Of a DNA stretch of 64,000 nucleotides, positions 8,473-16,311 are shown one piece after another. Source of the DNA: Sulfopaludibacter sp035606355 (lineage in GTDB: Bacteria > Acidobacteriota > Terriglobia > Bryobacterales > Bryobacteraceae). Position numbers and translations under genes: made by a program. The stretch covers positions 310,001-374,000 of the forward strand of contig DATNFO010000041.1 of NCBI GenBank assembly GCA_035606355.1, read 5' to 3'. How positions within the stretch are numbered: the stretch's first letter is position 1; each line of letters begins with the position of its first letter. The notes under the pieces were generated by a model. The model was not told the DNA's origin and did not search any database. It saw only the letters and a program-made list of their open reading frames with translations.

Positions 8473-10914
8473 ATGAATGCGGGGTTCACCTCTAGTTCCC
8501 GGCGCGCGTGCGATTCACTATCCTGGACGCAAATACGTCTTCAGCCTTGCATACTGGCCTTGGCCTTAGCCTTGGCTGCGCTTGCCGGAGTACCGCGCGC
8601 AGCGGCTGGTAGCATCTCATATCCTTTGTCCGCGTTCACACTCATCAACGCGAATGCCGATGGCACAGTCGAAAGTCTGGACGGCGTTACAGCCAGCATC
8701 ACCGGAGGAAACAACGGGAGCGGTCTGGATGGAACTACCGACCTGCAGACTCTCGCCCTCGTCGACGGCACGATTCAGTTTCACTACCTGTTTCTGTCAG
8801 CGGATGAGCCCGGCTTCGACTGGGCCGGGTATGTGGTCAGCGATATCTTCACCCAGCTTGCAGACACGTCCGGCGATGAAGGGGATGCCAGTTTTCCGGT
8901 TTTGGCGGGTCAACTTTTTGGATTCCGCGTAGAGACAGCCGACAACGGCGGAGAGCCAGGGGTATTCACTGTATCGAGCTTTGATGTACCCGTGGCCAGT
9001 CCGGAACCCTTGACCATGCCCCTCAGCATGATTGCCATCGTCTTCATGGGCTACCGGCTCAAGGGAGTGGGAACGCGGCCGCTCCGGGAGGTAAATACAA
9101 TGAAAGCTTCTCTCCTTACCTTATTAGTGTTGATAATTGCCTCGGCTCTAACTCAGACCGCTCGGGCGCAGACGGTGTACGCCGGTGCTCCGGTTACTGG
9201 ACAGCTTTTCTTGTCGGGAACAGTGAATCTTACCCAGTTGGCACAGGGAACCGTCACTCAATTGAAACCATTGTTAACGGCGGCGCCCTCGTCCACCGGG
9301 TCTACGGCAGACCTTACAAAGCTCATTCCGTTTCTTCATCCGCCGCTGTCAGGTGCTTCCCGCGGGACCATCAAGGCAGTTCCGCACACCGCGGCGATTT
9401 CCATCCTGTCTCGTGCGGGATCTGTTCCTCAAGCGCTCGCTGTTAGCCAGGCATCTGTGACGTTGGGGTTTGATGGACTCACTCACGCTCAGCAACAGCT
9501 AGCGAATAATGGAAATCAGTACAATGTTGAGCCGCCGTCACCGAGCATTGCGGTTGGCAATGGCTACGTACTCGAAGGCGTGAACAACGCGATACAGATC
9601 TATAACACATCCGGGACGCCAGTTCTTGCGAAAGTGCTCAGTTCCAACGAAGTGTTCGGACTCGCGCCCGCCATAAACCAAGCAAATGGCGTGGCAGGTC
9701 CGTTTCCGACGGATATGCGTGTCTACTACGACAGCGGCATGAACCGGTGGTTTATCCTGCAGCGCGCACAGGACAACGATACCGCCGGAAATCTGCTTCC
9801 GTCCTCTCATCTTTATATGGCAGTCAGCCAAACGGGAGACCCGAGCGCTACCTTCAACAACTATGTAATGGATACTTCCGATCAGTCGAATTTCTTCGGA
9901 TGCCCGTGCTTTCCGGATTATCTGCAGATCGGTTCCGACCAATACGGTTTCTATATCGCCGCGAACGAGTACAACGCCTTTTTCCCGTTCTTTGTGGACG
10001 CCACGGTTCTCGCCATCTCCAAAGCGTCTTTGACCGCCGGCGCTGCCGCTCCTACTGCGGTCCAATTTACACTGCCGTTTGCCACGGGATATGAGTTCGC
10101 CATTCAGCCCGCAACGACGCCACCCGGCGCGAGTACCTTCCTTGCGAGTGGTGGAGTAGAGTTCCTGGTAAGTACCCAAGGCAGATTCGCGATCGACAGT
10201 GCGCTTGCAGTTTGGGCGATGACGAATACGAGCACTCTGTGGACCTCAACCCCTTCGCTCAAATTGATGATGGTCAACACAACGGTTCAGTCGTATAGCT
10301 ATCCCGATGTCGCGAATCAAAAGCCCGGCACCCTCACTTATGGGTCGACCCTGAAGCCGCCGGGGCAGCTCGCTTTCCTCGACGGCAGCGACGACCGCGT
10401 CCTCTCAGTCAGCTACGCCGGTGGACGCCTTTATGTAACGACTGCAGCCAGCGTCGTCGACAGTACGAATCACCTTCGCGTCGGGGGCGCCTACTACATT
10501 CTGTCCCCGACCTTACGTGCTGGCGTCCTCAACGCACCGGTACTGCGGCAAGGCACGTTGGTCGTGAACGGGAACCACCTTCTTCGCCCATCAGTCGCCG
10601 TTAATGCTCAGGGTAACGGCGCGATCGTCTTTACAGTCGTGGGCTCCGACTATTTCCCGAGCGTCGCGTTTGTGCCCATCAGCGTCACTTCGACATCTTC
10701 CGCGATGCAGATCGTTGCGGCTGGAACGGGACCGGAGGACGGCTTCTCGGGCTACATTGACACGACGCAGGTTGGCGTCGCCCGTTGGGGCGACTATGCA
10801 ACCGCAGTTGCCGCATCTGACGGATCTATCTGGATGACGGCTGAGTACATTCCGAATGCTCCGCGCGTTCCAAAAGCGAATTGGGGGACTTATGTATTCC
10901 GATATGTACCGTAA
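8473..10914 (+). CDS. In-frame fusion: PEP-CTERM protein plus secreted propeller-like protein
   Basis: GGAGGA at 8461-8466 fixes the start at ATG 8473. An upstream in-frame TTG (8452) overlaps this ribosome site and is unlikely. Residues 1-210 look like a complete PEP-CTERM protein: signal peptide, beta-rich body, then SPEPLTMPLSMIAIVFMGYRL and a basic end. No stop follows. The frame runs into a second signal peptide (MKASLLTLLVLIIASALTQT) that begins a 604-residue secreted protein with motifs resembling 'PPSPSIAVG...' and 'DMRVYYDSGMNRWF' of extracellular propeller-like proteins. Either the stop between two genes was lost or there are two starts in one frame. It ends 16 bp before a LuxR-type gene. 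Confidence 0.7.
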   Translation: MNAGFTSSSRRACDSLSWTQIRLQPCILALALALAALAGVPRAAAGSISYPLSAFTLINANADGTVESLDGVTASITGGNNGSGLDGTTDLQTLALVDGTIQFHYLFLSADEPGFDWAGYVVSDIFTQLADTSGDEGDASFPVLAGQLFGFRVETADNGGEPGVFTVSSFDVPVASPEPLTMPLSMIAIVFMGYRLKGVGTRPLREVNTMKASLLTLLVLIIASALTQTARAQTVYAGAPVTGQLFLSGTVNLTQLAQGTVTQLKPLLTAAPSSTGSTADLTKLIPFLHPPLSGASRGTIKAVPHTAAISILSRAGSVPQALAVSQASVTLGFDGLTHAQQQLANNGNQYNVEPPSPSIAVGNGYVLEGVNNAIQIYNTSGTPVLAKVLSSNEVFGLAPAINQANGVAGPFPTDMRVYYDSGMNRWFILQRAQDNDTAGNLLPSSHLYMAVSQTGDPSATFNNYVMDTSDQSNFFGCPCFPDYLQIGSDQYGFYIAANEYNAFFPFFVDATVLAISKASLTAGAAAPTAVQFTLPFATGYEFAIQPATTPPGASTFLASGGVEFLVSTQGRFAIDSALAVWAMTNTSTLWTSTPSLKLMMVNTTVQSYSYPDVANQKPGTLTYGSTLKPPGQLAFLDGSDDRVLSVSYAGGRLYVTTAASVVDSTNHLRVGGAYYILSPTLRAGVLNAPVLRQGTLVVNGNHLLRPSVAVNAQGNGAIVFTVVGSDYFPSVAFVPISVTSTSSAMQIVAAGTGPEDGFSGYIDTTQVGVARWGDYATAVAASDGSIWMTAEYIPNAPRVPKANWGTYVFRYVP
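9086..9102 (+). promoter_or_regulatory. Internal ribosome binding site and start codon
   Basis: GGGAGGT at 9086-9092 precedes an in-frame ATG at 9100-9102 by 7 nt, and that ATG begins a clean signal peptide. This site would make a separate 604-residue secreted protein (9100-10914) whatever happens to ribosomes from 8473. Two out-of-frame stops (TAA 9092-9094, TGA 9101-9103) sit where a normal upstream stop would be expected. Confidence 0.65.
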
Positions 10915-10930
10915 CAACGGAGGCACGGGC

Positions 10931-11569
10931 GTGTATCGTTCGCAAGCTGTGGAATTTGCCGCTCATCAAACCGGCGACCGAGGTATATCCATCGTGGCAA
11001 ATGGAACTCATGGCGCAAGGGCAGCACGCATGGCGCCCCAGTCGCCGGCGCCAAACCGAATCGAGGGCGTCGTCCTCCTGGATGATAACTACAGCATCGT
11101 AGGGCACGACCAGGGAGCCGAACTTATTTTGCGAAATGGCGCCGAACCGGCCTCGTCGAAGCTTCACATTCCGAATGAGGTCTCCCATGCTCTGCGGATT
11201 GCCTCGGATGCGCCTGCTGGCTCTGCGCACATGAGAGTGTATATCGGCGACCTTGTGTACCATTGCTGTGTCCATGTTGCGCTTCTCGATCAGCAGTCGC
11301 GAATAAAGCGAGTTCTCATTGTCCACTTCAGCCGCGACGTGAGCATGGATGAGGCGCTCGTCAAAATTAGCGCCGAATACCGGCTCACCGTGCGGGAGCA
11401 GCAGGCCCTTCATGGAATAGTATTGGGCCTCAGCAGCAAGGAAGTGGCTCAGCAGATGAATATCAGCCCGAATACGGTGAAGGCTTTTCTTCGACTCATT
11501 ATGGGGAAAATGGGCGTCAGTTCGCGTTCCGCCATAATGGCAAAGCTCTTCGAACCCAATGCGCACTAG
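10931..11569 (+). CDS. LuxR-type helix-turn-helix regulator
   Basis: About 212 residues. The C-terminal ~60 residues (LTVREQQALHGIVLGLSSKE...MNISPNTVKAFLRLIMGKMGV) form a LuxR/NarL-type HTH. The N-terminal part, including IEGVVLLDDNYSIVGHDQGA, looks PAS-like and may sense a ligand. No receiver-type phospho-Asp site is evident. I chose GTG 10931 because GGAGG (10919-10923) lies 7 nt upstream, just after the preceding stop; in-frame ATGs at 10856 and 10892 lie inside the upstream gene. Its last 11 nt overlap the start of the giant downstream gene, so it is probably translationally coupled and may regulate this surface-protein cluster. Confidence 0.75.
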   Translation: MYRSQAVEFAAHQTGDRGISIVANGTHGARAARMAPQSPAPNRIEGVVLLDDNYSIVGHDQGAELILRNGAEPASSKLHIPNEVSHALRIASDAPAGSAHMRVYIGDLVYHCCVHVALLDQQSRIKRVLIVHFSRDVSMDEALVKISAEYRLTVREQQALHGIVLGLSSKEVAQQMNISPNTVKAFLRLIMGKMGVSSRSAIMAKLFEPNAH

Positions 11570-14500
11570 TCATTGCAGGGCCGTTTGGCAAGCGGGCCCT
11601 CGCATTGTTGGCGCGGTACTTGTTGCCGGACTCACACGCGCTTTACTTGCCCAGGCCATTTACGTTCCCAACTTCGCAACGAGCAACCTATCGGGCTATC
11701 TCGTCGATCCAGCTACGGGGGCCTTGTCGTCAATACCTGGCCTGCCCGTTAAGAGCGGAACATCTCCGGTTCAGACCGCCATCCATCCCGGAGGGAAGTT
11801 TCTCTACGTAGTTGACTCCGGGTCAAATGACCTTACGTTATATTCAATCGCGTCGCCTTCTGGAACCCTATCGCAGCAGCCATGTCCGAATTGTGAAGCG
11901 AACTCACCGTCGGCGATGGCAATTGATCCGAGTGGAAGATTTCTGTTTGTCACCAGCAGGGATTTCAGCACGGTTACCCCATATACAATCGATAGCTTAT
12001 CCGGTCGGCTCACTAAATTACCCGGTGTAACTACCGGACCCCAAAGCACTCCGGTGCACGCGATGGTTGACCCGACCGGCCGGTATTTGTATGTAGCGGA
12101 TTCACTTGGTAGCTCCGTCGCGGGCTTCGCAATCAATGGAGGTTCGCTGACGCCTGTGCCCGGTTCTCCCTTCGCGGCGGGTTCAGGGCCCTCGGCTGTC
12201 GCCGCTTCCCAAACCTCCGTATTCGTGGCGAATCAATTCTCCGGAGACGTTTCGAGTTATCGGATTTCGGCCGCAGGTAGCTTGATTCGGGATCCCCAAG
12301 CCACTCCTGTGGGCGGCACGCCAACGTCCGTCGCCGTGGATCCCGGCGGCACTTATGTTTACGTCGCCAATCAAGCTCAACTGATAGCGCTTAACACATC
12401 TCCGACGGCACAGTATCCATTGACTTACTTACGCGCATACAACGCCGGAACTGTACCATCGTTTGTCGCCGTAGATCCGGCCGGGGCGTATGTTTACGTC
12501 GTAAACACCATATCCAACGATGTGTCGGGATTTGCTATCTCCGCCGGCGGTACACTGCTCCCAGCGGGAAGCGCCTCTATGGCAGGAGTGAGCAGTCCGC
12601 GCATGCTCTCAGTAGGGCACATCGGCGATCCCACGACCATTTCGTTGCGGCCTGGTTTTCCGTCTCCCTCCAGCGGGTCACCGTTTGGTACTGAGGTGAT
12701 CGTCAGCGGCATCGTTCGCGACAATGCAAATCCGGCCACAGTGCCAACGGGCTCTATCTCCATGCTGGTGAACGGCAAGCCCTTAACAGGCGGGCCCGCT
12801 GTACTTAGCTCGGCGGCAGCATTCCAGATTACATTAAACTCATCGACTCAGTATCTCGCCGTGGGCACCAACATATTGCAGTTGACGTACGCCCCTGGAT
12901 CAGGATTCGAGGCGCCGGCGCCTCTACGCGTCGCATATACAGTCGTGCCGGCTACTCCGACCGTTACCGTCTCGATACCCGCCGATCCGGCGGCCGGTCA
13001 GGCGCTCACTGTCACAGCGGCCCTGCCCCAGATTGGCGGACGGTTCCCAACTGGCTCGATTCGGTTTCTCCTGGATGGCGCTCAAACCGGTGCTTCCGTG
13101 CAGCTGAGTGCTGGGGTTGCGACGGTGACACTTGTGCCGTCGCCCGGGTCACACGCACTGTCTGCGATCTATTCAGGAGATAGTTACTTCGCAGCGGTGA
13201 ACAGCGCTCCGGTTACATTCACCGCACGCTTCACCAGTAACGTCACCGTAACATCCGCAGTTGCAGCGCCCACGTATGGCTTAGCTCCGCTGTTCAGCGT
13301 GGCCGTATCGTCCGCGGGTAGCACGATCAGCGGGACGGTGGACCTGTTCGACAACGGAGTCAAGCTGAATACCGCGCCTCTTATTGTAAGTGGGGGCCGC
13401 GCAAGTTATCAATCCGGTGTAATGAGCACGGGACCTCACCAAATCGCTGCACGGTTTGCCGGTGACGCGAGTAATCTTCCGTCCAGCAATTTTGACGCGC
13501 CCCTGTCGATCACGATTACGCGAGCTTCGCCCCAACTGGCCGCCCCGATACTCATTGGGTCGGCTGCCAAGGTGCCGTTGCAATTTTCCGCCGCATTGCC
13601 CGCCAGTGCTCCGGGCGCGGCATTGCCGACTGGCACGGTAAACCTGCTGGACGCTGGGTCGGCATTAGGCACCGCGTCCATTGTGAATGGCACAGCTACG
13701 TTCAGCGTTTCGCGACTGCCGGCCGGAGTCCACTCGATAAGTGCCGGCTATTCGGGAGATGTGAACTATACAAGCAGTTTGTCCGCGGTTTTAAACCTGC
13801 CCGTTGCGAAAACGAATCCCCAACTTACCCTGAGCACAAACTCCGGTTTTCCGGTGGCCGGGCAGGCGGTCACAGTCGCGGCGACAGTGACCGGGTATTC
13901 TCCAGTCAATGGGACGGTGGAGTTCCTCGATGGAACAATCAACCTGTCCGGGAGCGGAGTTCCTGTGACAGGCGGAGCCGCCACGATAACGATCATTCCC
14001 GCTAGCGCTGGGACTCACAGCATCAGTGCTTTTTACAGCGGGGATAGCAATAATGAAACCGCAAGCACCGCCGCCTCGCCGCTGCTGCTCGTGGTTGCGC
14101 AGGCGCAGACCGCAGTGGCCCTGACGGTGTCCGGCCAGTCGATCTTCGGCCAGTCGTTGACTGTGAACGCATTTGTTTCGGCTGTCGCTCCGGGGCGTGG
14201 CACGCCTACCGGACCTATTGAGCTTCGAGACGGAAATACTGTGCTGGCAACCATACCACTGTCGACCGGCGGAGCGGCAGGTTCGGTGAAACTGCTTGTG
14301 CCAGGGGAACACCGGCTATCCGCGTTCTATGGCGGCGACTCCAATTTCCTCCCGTCTCAGTCACCAGCCGTGAACATTACGGAAGCGAAAGCGCCGACGG
14401 CCGCAAGCCTAAGTGTTTTACAATCCCGACTACAAACAGCTCTCTCCCTGTTTGTGAGCGGTGTTGAAACTGTCTCGCCGACAGGTGACGTCACTTTTTC

Positions 14501-16310
14501 GTTAGATGGCCGCATCATCGGGACGGCGCCTCTGGTCGCGCAGGCAAGCGGCGCACTGGCCATTCTTCAGGTTGGTCCGGTTTCCGGTGCGCTAACCGCA
14601 ACCTACCCCGGAGATAGCAACTTTCAGCCGAGTTCGCCCGTCCCCGTTTCCATTGTTCCCCTACCTAAACTTCCCCTGTCGTTCGCCGTCTCTACAATTC
14701 CGACGCTTCCCTCGGCGGATCAGCCATTCAACTGTGACATTAAGGTCTCGGGCATCGGGGACGCAGCCGCAACAGGTGCCGTACAGATCTTCGATGCCGG
14801 CGCACTCGTCGGCTCCGCGCATGTCAACCCCGATGTTGTGATCACCCTCTCCCTCAGCGCGGGTTCACACACGCTACTGATCACTTACGCCGGCGATAGC
14901 AACTATGTGCCGGTATCGACCAACCTCTCACTGAGTATTGCTCGTATAATTCCTACTGCGGCGCTGGCCGCCGATGTCACGTCAACGGTGTATGGCCAGA
15001 ACGTATCTTTTACGGCTTCGCTTGGTATTCCTCCACATTTGAGCTCGCCTTTACCCTCCGGATCCATCCAGTTCCTGGATGGCAGTAATCTGATTGCAAC
15101 GGCTATCATCAGTAACGGCAGTGCACGGGCGTCTTCCAGCACCCTCCGTCCGGGTGTCCACCAGATCACCGCAGCATACTCAGGCGACTCTACATGGCAA
15201 GCTGTAACATCGAACGGAATCACACTTACTGTTCAGAAAGCTAGCACTGCGGTTGCGATCGGCACATCGGATCCGCCGGACCTGCGCGGCGGAGCGGTGA
15301 TACTATCCGCATCCGTTACCACCACGACTGCCGGAGCGGGAACACCGTCGGGTATCATCGACTTCGTAGATCCGACGACAAACGAGATCGCCGCCTCAGG
15401 GCCGCTAAGTAACGGGAAGGTGACCATAACGGCCTTACCGGATATGACTTGGAACAGCCTCCTCGCGGTTTATCGCGGGGACGCGATTTTCCAAAGTAGC
15501 AGTTCGGGTCCGCCGACGGGAATTGCCGTCGTGAATGCGGCATCTTATGACAAAACCTGTCTGACTCCGAACGAAATCGCAACCGTTTTCGCCAGTGGCC
15601 TCGCTACCGATGTGCTATCCGCAGCGCCGGCGGCGGCATCCAGTACGCTCGGTGGGCTTAGAGTAACTTTCATCGACAGCACCGGCCGCGCTTATGACGC
15701 TACTCTGTTCTATGCTTCGCCATCGCAGGCATCATTTATAACTCCGTCATATCTGCCCTCGGGCGCTATCACCATGAAAATCAGCACAGCTCTCGGGCAG
15801 ACCTTCACGGTAGCTGTCCGCTCTGGATCCGTTGCTCCTGGATTGTTCACCGCCAATGCGACTGGCCAGGGCGCGGCGGCTGCCCAGGTGATTCGTGTCC
15901 ATTCCGACGGCAGTCAGGATCCTTCGCAGAACACCGCCGTGTATAACCCGTCTAGCGGTTCTTGGAGCGCGGCCCCGATTGCGCCGGCGTTAGAGGGCGA
16001 TGTTATCTACCTGATCCTCTACGCAACCGGAGTTCGCAACCACTCATTACCAGTTAGCGTGGCCATAAATGGAGCTCTCCTGCCGGCGCAATATGCCGGA
16101 GCGCAACCCTCGTTCGCAGGGCTGGATCAAGTAAACGTACAGCTGCCAGACTCACTGCAGACAGGAGACTTGCACATTTCACTCACAGTCGATGGTTTGG
16201 TGTCGAACACGGCGATGGTGGCATTCTCTTCCGGCGACTCCGCGAAGTCGAATACGATCGGCGCCGCGAGTGACAGCAACATGTCAGGCCGGCGCCCGCG
16301 ACATCCCTGA
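11559..16310 (+). CDS. Giant secreted protein: lactonase-like propeller, ten Ig-like repeats, Solibacter C-terminal domain
   Basis: A 1583-residue protein with a signal-like N-terminus (IVGAVLVAGLTRALLAQ). Residues ~33-355 hold blade repeats such as HPGGKFLYVVDSGSNDL and DPTGRYLYVADSLGSSV, typical of the 6-phosphogluconolactonase-like seven-bladed propeller. Residues ~357-1320 hold about ten ~95-residue Ig-like (Big_3-type) units, each with 'PTG.V.F.DG' and 'H.ISA.YSGDSN' cores. Residues ~1323-1560 match the Solibacter C-terminal domain (VVNAASYDKTCLTPNE, ...VNVQLPDSL). The start overlaps the LuxR gene by 11 nt. The propeller may bind a ligand or be structural; enzyme activity cannot be inferred. 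Its stop is one base from that of the opposite gene. Confidence 0.87.
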   Translation: MRTSHCRAVWQAGPRIVGAVLVAGLTRALLAQAIYVPNFATSNLSGYLVDPATGALSSIPGLPVKSGTSPVQTAIHPGGKFLYVVDSGSNDLTLYSIASPSGTLSQQPCPNCEANSPSAMAIDPSGRFLFVTSRDFSTVTPYTIDSLSGRLTKLPGVTTGPQSTPVHAMVDPTGRYLYVADSLGSSVAGFAINGGSLTPVPGSPFAAGSGPSAVAASQTSVFVANQFSGDVSSYRISAAGSLIRDPQATPVGGTPTSVAVDPGGTYVYVANQAQLIALNTSPTAQYPLTYLRAYNAGTVPSFVAVDPAGAYVYVVNTISNDVSGFAISAGGTLLPAGSASMAGVSSPRMLSVGHIGDPTTISLRPGFPSPSSGSPFGTEVIVSGIVRDNANPATVPTGSISMLVNGKPLTGGPAVLSSAAAFQITLNSSTQYLAVGTNILQLTYAPGSGFEAPAPLRVAYTVVPATPTVTVSIPADPAAGQALTVTAALPQIGGRFPTGSIRFLLDGAQTGASVQLSAGVATVTLVPSPGSHALSAIYSGDSYFAAVNSAPVTFTARFTSNVTVTSAVAAPTYGLAPLFSVAVSSAGSTISGTVDLFDNGVKLNTAPLIVSGGRASYQSGVMSTGPHQIAARFAGDASNLPSSNFDAPLSITITRASPQLAAPILIGSAAKVPLQFSAALPASAPGAALPTGTVNLLDAGSALGTASIVNGTATFSVSRLPAGVHSISAGYSGDVNYTSSLSAVLNLPVAKTNPQLTLSTNSGFPVAGQAVTVAATVTGYSPVNGTVEFLDGTINLSGSGVPVTGGAATITIIPASAGTHSISAFYSGDSNNETASTAASPLLLVVAQAQTAVALTVSGQSIFGQSLTVNAFVSAVAPGRGTPTGPIELRDGNTVLATIPLSTGGAAGSVKLLVPGEHRLSAFYGGDSNFLPSQSPAVNITEAKAPTAASLSVLQSRLQTALSLFVSGVETVSPTGDVTFSLDGRIIGTAPLVAQASGALAILQVGPVSGALTATYPGDSNFQPSSPVPVSIVPLPKLPLSFAVSTIPTLPSADQPFNCDIKVSGIGDAAATGAVQIFDAGALVGSAHVNPDVVITLSLSAGSHTLLITYAGDSNYVPVSTNLSLSIARIIPTAALAADVTSTVYGQNVSFTASLGIPPHLSSPLPSGSIQFLDGSNLIATAIISNGSARASSSTLRPGVHQITAAYSGDSTWQAVTSNGITLTVQKASTAVAIGTSDPPDLRGGAVILSASVTTTTAGAGTPSGIIDFVDPTTNEIAASGPLSNGKVTITALPDMTWNSLLAVYRGDAIFQSSSSGPPTGIAVVNAASYDKTCLTPNEIATVFASGLATDVLSAAPAAASSTLGGLRVTFIDSTGRAYDATLFYASPSQASFITPSYLPSGAITMKISTALGQTFTVAVRSGSVAPGLFTANATGQGAAAAQVIRVHSDGSQDPSQNTAVYNPSSGSWSAAPIAPALEGDVIYLILYATGVRNHSLPVSVAINGALLPAQYAGAQPSFAGLDQVNVQLPDSLQTGDLHISLTVDGLVSNTAMVAFSSGDSAKSNTIGAASDSNMSGRRPRHP

Positions 16311-16311
16311 T

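Noticed and set aside
9538..10179. 213-codon minus-strand frame within the secreted propeller-like gene
   Set aside because: Shadow of the plus-strand gene; no start signal or domain.
10826..11566. 246-codon minus-strand frame over the LuxR-type gene
   Set aside because: The plus strand has a clear LuxR helix-turn-helix and ribosome site; the antisense frame has no features.
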